Assembly (NCBI GenBank): GCA_002700365.1
Contig: PADB01000012.1
Location: 248,001 to 312,000 of the forward strand
Length of the DNA stretch: 64,000 nt
Source: Kordiimonas sp.
Lineage (GTDB): Bacteria; Pseudomonadota; Alphaproteobacteria; Sphingomonadales; Emcibacteraceae
Reading direction: 5' to 3'
Position 1 is the first letter of the stretch, and every line of letters begins with the position of its first letter. Shown here in pieces: positions 28,126 through 37,259 of the stretch. The position numbers were made by a program, and so were the translations under genes. The notes beneath the pieces were generated by a model. It was not told where the DNA came from. It made no database searches and saw only the letters and a program-made list of their open reading frames with translations.

Positions 28126-29421
28126 TTATTCAGCAAAGACCCGCTTAAAAATCGTATCGACATGCTTTGTGTGATACGACATATCAAATTTGTCATCTAT
28201 TTCCGCATCACTGAGCTTTGCTGAGACTTCCGGGTCTGCTTTTAATTCTGCGGCAAAGTCGGCCCCTTCTTCCCAGACTTTCATGGCATTGCGTTGTACA
28301 AGGCGATAAGAGTCCTCCCGGCTTACGCCGGCTTGCGTCAGGGCCAACAAGACACGTTGTGAATTATGCAGACCGCCCAGCTTATCCATATTTTTGATCA
28401 TATTTTCAGGATAGATTACTAACTTATCCATGACCATTGTCAGACGCGCGAGAGCAAAATCCAATGTTACCGTGGCGTCAGGCCCGATCATACGTTCGAC
28501 AGATGAATGGGAAATGTCCCGTTCATGCCAAAGGGCAACATTTTCCATTGCGGGCAGGGCATAGCCCCGCACCAGCCGCGCAAGTCCTGTGAGGTTTTCC
28601 GTCAACACGGGGTTACGCTTATGGGGCATTGCGGATGAACCTTTTTGCCCTTTTGAGAAAAACTCCTCCGCTTCGAGAACTTCTGTGCGTTGCAAGTGCC
28701 GGACTTCTGTTGCAAGCCGTTCTATAGAGCTGGCAATAACCCCGAGAGTTGCAAAAAACATGGCATGGCGGTCACGGGGAATAACCTGTGTTGAGACGGG
28801 TTCAATTTCCAGTCCCAAGGCTTTGGCAACATGTTCTTCCACATAGGGGTCAATGTTTGCAAATGTGCCAACCGCACCGGAGATGGCGCAAGTCGCTATT
28901 TCTTTTCGTGCTGATTGCAGACGGTCACGGTTGCGTTTGAATTCCGCGTATGCTTGGGCCATTTTCAGGCCAAAGGTTACCGGCTCAGCATGAATGCCAT
29001 GGCTTCGGCCAATACAGACATCATATTTATGCTCTTCTGCGCGACGTTTCAGGACTGTCAGCAGTTCGTCAATGTCTTCCAGCAAAATATCAGCTGCACG
29101 GGTCAGCTGTACATTAAGGCAGGTGTCCAGGACATCAGATGAGGTCATTCCCTGATGAACGAAACGCGCTTCCGGTCCGACATATTCAGCAAGGCTAGTG
29201 AGGAAGGCGATAACGTCATGTTTGACTTCGCGTTCGATTTCATCAATGCGATCAACGTTGAAATTACCGCGTTCCCACACAGCTTTGGCGGCGTCTTTGG
29301 GAATAATCCCTAATTCTGCTTGTGCGTCACAGGCATGTGCTTCAATTTCAAACCAAATACGGAAACGGGACTCTGGCTCCCATAGGGCAACCATTTGTTC
29401 ACGTGAATAACGAGGTATCAT
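28126..29421 (-). CDS. purB: Adenylosuccinate lyase
   Basis: Fumarase-superfamily lyase of 431 residues acting twice in purine synthesis (SAICAR to AICAR, adenylosuccinate to AMP). Motifs include GMTSSDVLDTCLN, the catalytic region RSHGIHAEPVTFGLK and the mobile signature loop GSSAMPHKRNPVLTENLTG. It starts MIPRYSREQM, typical of the bacterial PurB short form. It stands apart from the purC-L run, convergent with the zeta subunit gene. Confidence 0.96.
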   Translation of the reverse strand: MIPRYSREQMVALWEPESRFRIWFEIEAHACDAQAELGIIPKDAAKAVWERGNFNVDRIDEIEREVKHDVIAFLTSLAEYVGPEARFVHQGMTSSDVLDTCLNVQLTRAADILLEDIDELLTVLKRRAEEHKYDVCIGRSHGIHAEPVTFGLKMAQAYAEFKRNRDRLQSARKEIATCAISGAVGTFANIDPYVEEHVAKALGLEIEPVSTQVIPRDRHAMFFATLGVIASSIERLATEVRHLQRTEVLEAEEFFSKGQKGSSAMPHKRNPVLTENLTGLARLVRGYALPAMENVALWHERDISHSSVERMIGPDATVTLDFALARLTMVMDKLVIYPENMIKNMDKLGGLHNSQRVLLALTQAGVSREDSYRLVQRNAMKVWEEGADFAAELKADPEVSAKLSDAEIDDKFDMSYHTKHVDTIFKRVFAE

Positions 29422-29565
29422 GCTGCATCACTCTTTATAAAATTAGGGAAACTCTTAGCGGAGGGATTAGCAGACATCTAGGTCAGGCTCAAGAGGCAAA
29501 ACCGCCTAATGGCAGTATCTCTCTGGGATATTGTTCTTTATGCTGTTTGCCATATCTGTCTTATG

Positions 29566-30267
29566 TCAGAGTAAGCCCAATGACTTAAAGCTGTTATGAC
29601 CGCTTTTGGCGATAATAAGATGGTCATGTACGGCCACGCCCAGCTCCTGACCAATGCGGGCAATTTTTTTCGTCATTTCAATATCATCGCGGCTGGGGGT
29701 TGCGTCTCCACTGGGGTGATTATGTACCAGAATAATCGCGGAAGCATGTAAATCTAATGCCCTGCGTATGACTTCACGCGGATAGACAGGCGTGTGATTG
29801 ACGGTACCTTGTTGAAGGCATTCATCTTTAATGAGACGATTGCGGTTATCTAAAAATAGAACGCGGAATTGCTCAATTTTTTTATGCGCCATTGCGGCTT
29901 GGCAATAATTGAGCAAGGCTTGCCAGTTCGATAAAATAGGTTGATCCAGGACTTTATGTTGAGAAAGGCGCAAGGCTGCTGCTTCAACGACTTTTAGTAG
30001 TATCGCACTGTGTTCGCCAATCCCTTTTTGTTTTGTAAGCTTGTGAATATCTGCAGTAAGTACGTCTGATATGCCGCCAAAATCTGCGAGAAGGTTTTTT
30101 GCGTCTTCTTTGACGTCTCTGCGAGGGATAGCGTAAGTCAGCAATAATTCCAGCAGCTCATAATCCTGAAGGCTATCGGCACCATGATTGGTGAAACGTT
30201 GCTTTAGTCGTTCGCGATGTCCCACATAATGGGCTTTCTTCGGGGCATCATTAGCCTCATCTCCCAT
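29566..30267 (-). CDS. radC: RadC-family JAB/MPN domain protein
   Basis: A 233-residue protein with an N-terminal helix-hairpin-helix region (about 25-100) and a C-terminal JAMM metalloprotease-like domain with the motif VHNHPSGDATPSRDD. RadC was once thought a DNA repair factor; its biochemical role is unsettled. It lies 12 bp after map, so they are probably co-transcribed. RadC also occurs on mobile elements, but nothing mobile is seen around this copy. Confidence 0.9.
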   Translation of the reverse strand: MGDEANDAPKKAHYVGHRERLKQRFTNHGADSLQDYELLELLLTYAIPRRDVKEDAKNLLADFGGISDVLTADIHKLTKQKGIGEHSAILLKVVEAAALRLSQHKVLDQPILSNWQALLNYCQAAMAHKKIEQFRVLFLDNRNRLIKDECLQQGTVNHTPVYPREVIRRALDLHASAIILVHNHPSGDATPSRDDIEMTKKIARIGQELGVAVHDHLIIAKSGHNSFKSLGLL

Positions 30268-30279
30268 TATGGACCCCTC

Positions 30280-31101
30280 TTAGGTATAGGGTGGGCAGTG
30301 CCAACCTTTGGGTGATTGAGTGAAAATCTCGAACCCGTCAGCGGTAACCGCAATGCTATGTTCAAATTGTGCGGAAAGCGATTTGTCACGTGTGACGGCC
30401 GTCCAACCATCGGGAAGAATTTTGACGTCAGGCTTGCCGAGATTAATCATCGGTTCAATAGTAAAAAACATGCCTTCCTGAAGGATGGCACCGGAACCCG
30501 GTTTACCGTAATGCAGAACGTTAGGGGCATCATGGAAAACACGCCCTAAACCGTGACCGCAAAAGACCTCCACAACACTGCAGCGTTGTTCTTCCGCGTA
30601 TGTCTGTATGGCATGACCAATATCCCCAAGAGTGGCTCCCGGTTTTACCACATCAATGCCCCGCATAAGGCATTCATAGGTAACCTCTACCAATCGCTTA
30701 CTTTTCACTGTGGGCTTACCAACAAAAAACATGCGGCTGGTATCGCCATGCCATCCATCCACTATTGGCGTGACATCAATATTGATAATGTCTCCATTGG
30801 CCAGTTTCTTGGGACTGGGAATACCATGGCAGACCACATGGTTGATCGATGTGCAAATTGATTTGGGAAAACCACGATAGTTCAGCGGGGCAGGGATGCC
30901 GCCGTGATCTATGATAAAATCGTGACACAAACGGTCCAGTTCATCTGTTGTTACACCGGGGACCACATGCGGTGTAATGTAATCTAAAGTTTCCGCTGCC
31001 AGGTGACCTGCTTTGCGCATACCCTCATAATCTTCTTTTGCATGAAGTTTGATGGCTTTGGTCATTGTGTCCAGTGCTTCAGAGGCGGGAATGTAGTTCA
31101 T
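30280..31101 (-). CDS. map: Type I methionine aminopeptidase
   Basis: Removes N-terminal methionine from nascent proteins; 273 residues. Metal ligands and neighbours are visible as CHGIPSPKKLANGDIINIDVT in pieces: the conserved His in VVCHGIP, Asp in NIDVTPIVDGWHGDTSRMF, His in VFCGHGLGRVFH, and Glu in FTIEPMIN and QFEHSIAVT. The length and order match the type Ia enzyme. It reads into radC with a 12-bp gap. Confidence 0.95.
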   Translation of the reverse strand: MNYIPASEALDTMTKAIKLHAKEDYEGMRKAGHLAAETLDYITPHVVPGVTTDELDRLCHDFIIDHGGIPAPLNYRGFPKSICTSINHVVCHGIPSPKKLANGDIINIDVTPIVDGWHGDTSRMFFVGKPTVKSKRLVEVTYECLMRGIDVVKPGATLGDIGHAIQTYAEEQRCSVVEVFCGHGLGRVFHDAPNVLHYGKPGSGAILQEGMFFTIEPMINLGKPDVKILPDGWTAVTRDKSLSAQFEHSIAVTADGFEIFTQSPKGWHCPPYT

Positions 31102-31149
31102 TATTTGCTCTGTTATCTAATGTATACTGATGGCTTGCCGTTATAGTAT

Positions 31150-31866
31150 CTAAAGCATAATAGGCAAGGGGCGATCAAGCTCTATTTCTGTGGGAGATAA
31201 TCGGCAGGCATAACATATAATTTCAACGCCTTCCTCTACAGCGACTTTCAAAGCGGAGTCATAGGCTGGGTCTATATCATTGGCGATGCGAAATTGGCTG
31301 CAATCATCGCGTTGGACGAGGTAAAACATGACGGCACGATGTCCTTCGTGAACCATATGTGTCAGTTCCTGCAAATGTTTGGTCCCGCGTGCAGTGACTG
31401 CGTCCGGGAATTCCGCATATCCGGGTTCACGTGATAACGTGACGTTTTTCACTTCAACGTAGCATTTGCTATCTTGACTACTGTCACTGTTATTTTCTAA
31501 CAGGATATCAATGCGTGAATTGGTGCCATATTTTACTTCACGCCGAAGACTGTCATATTGGTCCAGCCCGGGTATTTCTTTATTTGCTATGGCCTCTGCA
31601 ACGATACGGTTGGGATGTGATGTATTAATACCAACCAAAGCACCGGAAGGAATACGGACCATTTCCCACTTGTAAGGTAATTTTGCCTTGGGGTTGGTTG
31701 CAGGGGATAACCAGACTTTATTATCTTCATCCTTCAGTCCCATCATAGAGCCAGAATTAGCGCAATGGGCTGTAACGACATCGCCATTCTCTAAGGTGAC
31801 ATCTGCGAGAAAGCGTTTATATCTTTTAAGGAGCGTAGCAGGAATAAGTGTATTTTCAAATTTCAT
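31150..31866 (-). CDS. sfsA: Sugar fermentation stimulation protein homologue SfsA
   Basis: A 238-residue SfsA-family protein, a nuclease-like fold protein reported to bind DNA. Characteristic segments are RYKRFLADVTLENG, AHCANSGSMMGL, LVGINTSHPN, and the endonuclease-like core SRIDILL and CYVEVKNVTL (the D and E-x-K pattern). The molecular role is not established. It is read upstream of map with 48 bp between them and is divergent from the CinA-like gene. Confidence 0.92.
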   Translation of the reverse strand: MKFENTLIPATLLKRYKRFLADVTLENGDVVTAHCANSGSMMGLKDEDNKVWLSPATNPKAKLPYKWEMVRIPSGALVGINTSHPNRIVAEAIANKEIPGLDQYDSLRREVKYGTNSRIDILLENNSDSSQDSKCYVEVKNVTLSREPGYAEFPDAVTARGTKHLQELTHMVHEGHRAVMFYLVQRDDCSQFRIANDIDPAYDSALKVAVEEGVEIICYACRLSPTEIELDRPLPIML

Positions 31867-31920
31867 GGTGGCAAGATAGCCGTATTAAACAATGTATTAA
31901 AGCAGAAAAATTGGACAACA

Positions 31921-32715
31921 ATGACCGACAAGAAAACGACGACCGCGGCCCTATTGATTATTGGAGATGAAATCCTGTCGGGACGGACCAAAGATGCCAA
32001 TCTTAATCATTTGGCTGTGTGGTTGGGTGAGCGGGGGATACAACTAAAAGAAGCCCGCGTCATTCCTGACGAAGAGGACATTATTGTTTCTGCAGTAAAT
32101 CATTGCCGGGCAGAATTTTATTATGTCTTCACGACAGGAGGTATTGGCCCTACGCATGATGATATTACAGCGTCTTGCGTTGCCAAGGCGTTCGGTGTCC
32201 CGTTTGGTTATCATGATGAAGCCTTGCGTATTTTGACGGATTATTATGGGGAACAAGACCTGACTGATGCCCGCAAACGGATGGCTATGATACCCGAAGG
32301 TGGCATATTAATTGATAATCCGGTGAGCCGCGCCCCGGGTTTTCAAATGGATAATGTTTTTGTAATGGCTGGCATTCCAAAGGTTATGCAGGCCATGTTA
32401 CGGGATATAGAGCCACGTCTGGAGGGGGGCGATAAGGTTTTGTCTCGTGCCATTTATGTTTATAGAGGGGAAAGTTGGTTTTCGGCACTGTTAGAGCAGG
32501 TACAAAATCAGTTTTCGGGACTTTCGATAGGCAGTTACCCTTTCATGAATAAAGGTGTTTTTGGTGCCACGTTTGTTTTGCGGTCACAACATGAAGATGT
32601 TCTTGAACAAGCGTTAAAGCTGTTACAGCAAGGCATAGAGGCGTCCGGGGAAGAATGGCATGAGGGAGAACCTGAAAAGGATCCGCGCTGGTCTGGGTCG
32701 CCAATGAATAATTAG
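31921..32715 (+). CDS. Molybdopterin-binding (CinA N-terminal-like) domain protein
   Basis: A 264-residue protein of the MoCF_biosynth superfamily. It starts with LLIIGDEILSGRTKDANLN and has the ligand loop FTTGGIGPTHDDIT, both typical of the CinA COG1058 domain, but lacks the C-terminal deamidase domain of full CinA. Such stand-alone domains may act as ADP-ribose or nucleotide pyrophosphatases; the substrate here cannot be told. The C-terminal third is variable and ends in a polar tail. It stands alone, divergent from sfsA, followed by tRNA-Leu. Confidence 0.85.
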   Translation: MTDKKTTTAALLIIGDEILSGRTKDANLNHLAVWLGERGIQLKEARVIPDEEDIIVSAVNHCRAEFYYVFTTGGIGPTHDDITASCVAKAFGVPFGYHDEALRILTDYYGEQDLTDARKRMAMIPEGGILIDNPVSRAPGFQMDNVFVMAGIPKVMQAMLRDIEPRLEGGDKVLSRAIYVYRGESWFSALLEQVQNQFSGLSIGSYPFMNKGVFGATFVLRSQHEDVLEQALKLLQQGIEASGEEWHEGEPEKDPRWSGSPMNN

Positions 32716-32760
32716 TTCGCAATTAGTGTCGAATAACTATTTATTTCTAGTTCAGAATAT

Positions 32761-32776
32761 GCAATATGCGTATTGC
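32761..32776. repeat. Inverted repeat before tRNA-Leu
   Basis: A perfect stem GCAATA/TATTGC with loop TGCG lies 28 bp before the tRNA. It may be a weak terminator of the preceding gene (only CTTT follows) or part of the tRNA promoter region. Confidence 0.3.
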
Positions 32777-32803
32777 CTTTCGGAGTTGAAGGACAGGATT
32801 TAA

Positions 32804-32890
32804 GCGAGCGTGGCGAAATTGGTAAACGCAATGGACTTAAAATCCATCGCCCGTATGGGCTTGCGGGTTCAAGTCCCGCCGCTCGCACCA
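32804..32890 (+). tRNA. tRNA-Leu (anticodon UAA)
   Basis: An 87-nt class II tRNA. The acceptor stem GCGAGCG pairs perfectly with CGCTCGC, the anticodon stem ATGGA/TCCAT holds the loop CTTAAAA (anticodon TAA, decoding UUA), a long variable arm follows (CGCCCGTATGGGC), the T-arm is GCGGGTTCAAGTCCCGC, and CCA is encoded. Nothing suggests an integration event next to it. Confidence 0.97.
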
Positions 32891-33030
32891 CCTGTCTTTC
32901 CCGCTATTTTCAGAACATACGCACCTTAATTGTTACTTAAATGTATCACCTGATTTTTAAGGTTTCTTAACCAGATGACGCTAATGATGGGTGCAGTGTA
33001 GGGAAAAGAAGGCGAAAGGCCGCCATCGTA

Positions 33031-34158
33031 ATGAGTTCACTTAACAGCGATAGCCTTGTCAATTTAGTCAATTTGGCACAGGACAAATCAGATGCTGCCC
33101 GCAAAATGCTGGTGGAAAATATATCTGATTTGTTTTTATCTGCTGAGGGCCGTTTGAATGAACATGAACGGGTTTTGATGAATGACATTCTCGGAAAACT
33201 CATAAAAAATGTTGAAAAAAATGTAAGGCAGGCGCTGTCAGAGAGACTTGCTGCGTCTAATTCTTTATCAGAAGATCTTGCCGATTTTTTAGCCCGTGAT
33301 GATATTGATATTGCCAGGCCTATTTTGGAAAAATCCAATGTTCTTCGCGATGAATCTTTAATGGAGATCATCCGCAATCGTACAGATGAACATCGATTGG
33401 CAATTGCGATACGTGAGCATATTAGTACGGATGTGTCTGCAGAATTGGTAGAATTTGGCAGCGAAGATGTGATCGAAGCGTTGCTCAAAAATGAAGACGC
33501 TGAATTATCACAAACAACGATGGAATATTTGGTCAACGAATCTCGTCGTGTGGACCGCTTTCAGGAACCATTATTGGGACGCCACGACCTTCCTACAGCG
33601 TTGGCGCACAGGATGTACTGGTGGGTGAGTGCTGCATTCCGACGCAAAATTCTAATGGAGTTTGATATTGACGAAGCCATGCTAGATGATGCTTTGGAAT
33701 TATCTTCTAATGTTGCTTTAGCTAAAAAAAGCACGGAAGATAACGCAGAAGCCAGTGCAAGAAAATTAGTTATAAGGATGGCGCTGCGTGGCCAGCTTAC
33801 GGCAGAGTTTCTGTTGCAATCATTACGTCAGCAAAAAATATTGGTGGCGGTGACAGGGCTTGCGGAATTGGCAGGACTGGACAATAAAATTATTTGGCGG
33901 GCGTTCCGTGAGAAGTCGGGAGAAAGTCTTGCCGTGATTTGTAAGGCTATAGATATAGATCGTTCTGATTTTACGTCATTATTTTTATTGATATCACAGG
34001 CCTCATCAGGGGGTGGTGGCCGTGCAACACATATTTTAAAACAAACACTTGCCTTGTATGATGAGATAAAAACTCAAAATGCAATTAGTGCGATAAGGCA
34101 CTGGCAGCGGGACATAGGTTTTCAGGAGGCCGTGTCTGACATTATGAAGGCAGGTTAG
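33031..34158 (+). CDS. DUF2336 protein, first copy
   Basis: A 375-residue, helix-rich protein of the DUF2336 family, found mainly in alphaproteobacteria and of unknown function. The most conserved block is RVDRFQEPLLGRHDLP followed by ALAHRMYWWVS (about residues 172-200). The second copy at 38335-39465 has the same block. There are no membrane segments, signal peptide or catalytic motifs, so a scaffold or regulatory role is likely. The PAS histidine kinase gene starts 14 bp downstream, which suggests they act together. Confidence 0.8.
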   Translation: MSSLNSDSLVNLVNLAQDKSDAARKMLVENISDLFLSAEGRLNEHERVLMNDILGKLIKNVEKNVRQALSERLAASNSLSEDLADFLARDDIDIARPILEKSNVLRDESLMEIIRNRTDEHRLAIAIREHISTDVSAELVEFGSEDVIEALLKNEDAELSQTTMEYLVNESRRVDRFQEPLLGRHDLPTALAHRMYWWVSAAFRRKILMEFDIDEAMLDDALELSSNVALAKKSTEDNAEASARKLVIRMALRGQLTAEFLLQSLRQQKILVAVTGLAELAGLDNKIIWRAFREKSGESLAVICKAIDIDRSDFTSLFLLISQASSGGGGRATHILKQTLALYDEIKTQNAISAIRHWQRDIGFQEAVSDIMKAG

Positions 34159-34172
34159 GGAGTAGTTGGGAT

Positions 34173-35870
34173 ATGGGGAGATCGCCCTTATCACATGTCG
34201 GTAAAAGTGCTGGTTTGTCACATCGTTTGGGACAATCGACAATTCTTCCGTTACGCATTGTTGATGAACAGTTTCAGCGACAAAATTCACACAGAGTTGG
34301 TATGAATGACCAATCAAGTGCAATAGTACGTTCTCTGCTGGAAAAGATGCACATAGATGATGATGTGCCATTATATGTTGCGGGGGTTGATGGTAAGCTT
34401 GTTTACGTCAATGATGGATACCGTAAATTAGTGTTACGTTGTGACCGCAGTGAGACTTCAGCACTTCGGACCTCACCACAGAGAAATGATACTATGCCTC
34501 CCAGTCTTGCGGCTGTTCTCAATGAGGTGCAGCTCGTGCGTCATAGTATATCTATTGAAGAAAAACTGAGCTTTGGTGAAAACCTACGGCAGTTCAGATC
34601 CCGGCATTTTCCTATCTGCGATAATCAGGGCAAAATTGTTGCCGTCGGCGGGACTTATATCGACTGCACAGAACAGTTGGAAGTCGTGAATGCGGAACAT
34701 GAAATGCAACAACGCTTTCGTGATTTCGCCAGAGCGACATCGGACTGGTTTTTTGAAATCGGCCGGGATTACCAAGTCACATATTTATCAGAAAGAATAA
34801 CTGCGATCACGGGAAAGCCGGCAATATTATTTAAAGGCCAGCCTTTAGATCAAATGGGCTATTTTGCGGATCGTCCCGGGGGTGAGCGCCTTTCTGTTTA
34901 TGCTAAATTAGACGAGTATAAGCCATTTCGTGATTTGCTGTTTGTGATACAGGATAGCGAAGGACAAGAGCTGCTCATGCATTTAAGCGGTGTTCCCCTT
35001 TTCGATAAAGAAACAGGCGAATTTAAGGGCTTTCGTGGGGCGGGCATGGATATGTCTTCCAGTTATCAGGCACAGAACGAAGCGCGCAAAGCTCGCAAGG
35101 AGCTGGAGAAGACCCTTCAGGTTCTAACAAATAAAAATACAGAACTGGATATGGCAAATGCCAGCGTGGAGGCATCCCTAGAAGCCAAAAATGAATTCCT
35201 GGCCGCAATGAGCCATGAGCTGCGCACGCCGCTTAATGCCATTATTGGTTTTGCGGAAGCCATGAAAATGGAAGTTTTCGGCGATCTCAACAGTCAATAT
35301 GTCAGCTATAGTAATGATATAATGAATGCCGGAACGCATTTGTTAGGGCTTATTAATGATGTGCTGGATGTTGCGGTATTAGAAAGCGGCAAGATTAAGC
35401 TGGAGACGTCATCAACTTCGCTGGGTGATATATTATCCAAAGCGATGAACTTAGTGGTGATGCAGGCTGAAGATAAAGAAATTGATATGTCCGGCATTAG
35501 CCTGGACCATGATTGGCACGTGTTGGTGGATGAGCGCCGCGCGGTGCAGATTTTTGTAAATCTGTTTAGTAATGCGGTGAAGTTTACTGAAGAAGGTGGA
35601 CAAATTGGCGTCTGGGCTAAGCCGCAGGCTCATAATTTATTGGCAATAACGGTTTGGGATACCGGTGTGGGTATTCCACAAGATCAGCAAAGCCTTATTT
35701 TTGAGAAATTTCATCAGGCAAGGGACGATATATATTCCCGCAAACAGGAAGGAACTGGCCTTGGGCTCCATATTTCCCGTGAGCTTGCCCGCATGATGCA
35801 TGGAGATATTACGCTCACAAGCAAGGCCGGAAAAGGGTCGGAATTTACGGTGCTGTTACCGATGGTCTAA
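34173..35870 (+). CDS. PAS-domain sensor histidine kinase, PleC/DivJ-like
   Basis: A cytoplasmic histidine kinase of 565 residues, with no transmembrane helix. There are PAS-like domains at about 55-170 and 180-310, a coiled-coil linker, a HisKA domain with H348 in the box MSHELRTPLNAIIGFAEAM, and an ATPase domain with NLFSNAVKFT, DTGVGIPQDQ and GTGLGLHIS. The H-box region resembles alphaproteobacterial PleC/DivJ-type kinases. No receiver is fused and no response regulator lies beside it, so the partner is unknown. GGGAG before the first ATG supports 34173; an internal ATG at 34302 is an alternative. It follows the DUF2336 gene by 14 bp. Confidence 0.85.
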   Translation: MGRSPLSHVGKSAGLSHRLGQSTILPLRIVDEQFQRQNSHRVGMNDQSSAIVRSLLEKMHIDDDVPLYVAGVDGKLVYVNDGYRKLVLRCDRSETSALRTSPQRNDTMPPSLAAVLNEVQLVRHSISIEEKLSFGENLRQFRSRHFPICDNQGKIVAVGGTYIDCTEQLEVVNAEHEMQQRFRDFARATSDWFFEIGRDYQVTYLSERITAITGKPAILFKGQPLDQMGYFADRPGGERLSVYAKLDEYKPFRDLLFVIQDSEGQELLMHLSGVPLFDKETGEFKGFRGAGMDMSSSYQAQNEARKARKELEKTLQVLTNKNTELDMANASVEASLEAKNEFLAAMSHELRTPLNAIIGFAEAMKMEVFGDLNSQYVSYSNDIMNAGTHLLGLINDVLDVAVLESGKIKLETSSTSLGDILSKAMNLVVMQAEDKEIDMSGISLDHDWHVLVDERRAVQIFVNLFSNAVKFTEEGGQIGVWAKPQAHNLLAITVWDTGVGIPQDQQSLIFEKFHQARDDIYSRKQEGTGLGLHISRELARMMHGDITLTSKAGKGSEFTVLLPMV

Positions 35871-35899
35871 GTGGCCAGAATTGGGCGGACCGTAAACTA

Positions 35900-36394
35900 T
35901 TACATCGTTCTCATTTTTGCTGTGAGTGTTGTTAATTCCCGAATAATTGCCTGTGCAATCGGGCTGTTCTGATCTAATGCTTTTTCCTGAATAAGAGCCC
36001 GCAGGGCACCAATATGGCTTTCGATCGCCGCGATGTATTGCGCGTGCTGTGGGTTAATTTCGCTCAAGACCTGGCAGAGAGATGCACAAACCTGACTGAC
36101 AACGTCATAGCCAAATGTGCCTGCCAATCCCTTGATTTCAAAGGATTTGGCAAATAGTTGGGTGTCTTTCCCGTTTGATCGGGCAACCTCTGTTTCAAAA
36201 TTCTGAAAGCTTTCGAACAGGTCGCTCAAGTCTTTGGCCAATGCTTTGGAGTAATCATTCTTAAGGCTGTCTATGGCCTGATTGGCACGTTCGATGGCCT
36301 CCCGTTCGCTGATCCCGGAAGAAACAGAACGCAGTTTGTCACGCAGGTTAGTGGGGGGCGTAACAATTTTGGAAGTTTTTGAACGTTCAGACAT
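35900..36394 (-). CDS. HPt-like protein lacking the phospho-acceptor histidine
   Basis: A 164-residue helical protein. Residues 81-110 match the alphaproteobacterial HPt pattern H-D-I-K-G-x-A-G-T-F-G-Y, but the histidine position is F85 (F-E-I-K-G-L-A-G-T-F-G-Y), so it cannot be phosphorylated in the normal way. The N-terminal 50 residues are polar and probably flexible. It is convergent with the PAS histidine kinase, 29 bp apart. It may bind the kinase or a receiver domain as a decoy or inhibitor. HPt assignment is by motif only. Confidence 0.6.
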   Translation of the reverse strand: MSERSKTSKIVTPPTNLRDKLRSVSSGISEREAIERANQAIDSLKNDYSKALAKDLSDLFESFQNFETEVARSNGKDTQLFAKSFEIKGLAGTFGYDVVSQVCASLCQVLSEINPQHAQYIAAIESHIGALRALIQEKALDQNSPIAQAIIRELTTLTAKMRTM

Positions 36395-36437
36395 TTACAT
36401 CACCATAATGTTGAATGATCTAATTTGCAGGAAACAT

Positions 36438-37208
36438 TTATTGTACGAACTGTTCATGCAGTATGCGCTCAGCGAGGGTATGGTCGCTATCAAACAGGAC
36501 TTTCAGTTCAACAGAATGATCTTCACGAATACGTACTTTTCTTACATTACGAACTTCGCGAGTGTCCGCAACCGCACTTACAGGCCGTTTGTCACGTTCC
36601 TGCACTTCGAATTCGACAATTGCTGTATGGGGGAGGAGCGCACCATGCCAGCGCCTTGGCCGGAAGGCACTGATGGGTGTTAGGGCAAGAATATCCGAAC
36701 TTAAGGGAATGATCGGCCCGTGTGCAGAGAGGTTATATGCAGTGCTTCCCGCGGGTGTGGAGACAAGAACGCCATCACATATGAGTTCTTTCATACGGAC
36801 TTTACCATCAACGGATATACTGACTTTTGCAGCCTGGCGTGTTTCACGGAAGAGGGAGACTTCATTTATCGCCAGACTTTCACTAATTGTGCCATCAATT
36901 GTTTCTGCCTGCATACGAAGCGGATGTAATATGAATAACTCGGCAGCCTCTACACGTTCTATAAGGTTTTCAAGGTTATATGGGTTCATCAAAAAACCGA
37001 CGGTGCCGCAGTTCATGCCGTAAATTGGTACATTCCGGTGCATATAGTCATGCATGACCTGCAGCATAAAGCCATCACCACCCAGAGCAACGATAAGGTC
37101 ACAGTCATCGGCCTCAACAAAAGCGTACTTTTCCGCTAAAGCATTACTTGCCTGTTTTGCTTCTTCAGTGTCGCTTGTCAGGAGCGCAATTTTTTTGGCC
37201 ATTGTCAT
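36438..37208 (-). CDS. nadK: NAD kinase
   Basis: ATP-NAD kinase of 256 residues that makes NADP. It has the nucleotide motif [10 protein letters not shown] (GGDG), the conserved [19 protein letters not shown] and the substrate loop [23 protein letters not shown]. Slightly shorter than the E. coli enzyme (292), but normal for alphaproteobacteria. It lies 43 bp upstream of the HPt-like gene and 51 bp downstream of moaA. Confidence 0.94.
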   Translation of the reverse strand: MTMAKKIALLTSDTEEAKQASNALAEKYAFVEADDCDLIVALGGDGFMLQVMHDYMHRNVPIYGMNCGTVGFLMNPYNLENLIERVEAAELFILHPLRMQAETIDGTISESLAINEVSLFRETRQAAKVSISVDGKVRMKELICDGVLVSTPAGSTAYNLSAHGPIIPLSSDILALTPISAFRPRRWHGALLPHTAIVEFEVQERDKRPVSAVADTREVRNVRKVRIREDHSVELKVLFDSDHTLAERILHEQFVQ

Positions 37209-37259
37209 GATTATTTAGCTCAGCTTTGAGTCATAGGGGCAGGAAAAAGTACACAGCTC

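Noticed and set aside
29566-30267. radC as a possible sign of a mobile or defence island
   Set aside because: Neighbours are map, sfsA and purB, all housekeeping, with no integrase, repeats or change in composition.
32804-32890. tRNA-Leu as a possible integration site
   Set aside because: No integrase gene or direct repeat of the tRNA 3' end was noticed downstream; the following genes look native.
32957-32972. TTAA-N6-TTAACC, resembling a CtrA box before the first DUF2336 gene
   Set aside because: The consensus needs seven bases between the half-sites; AT-rich spacers give many chance TTAA pairs.
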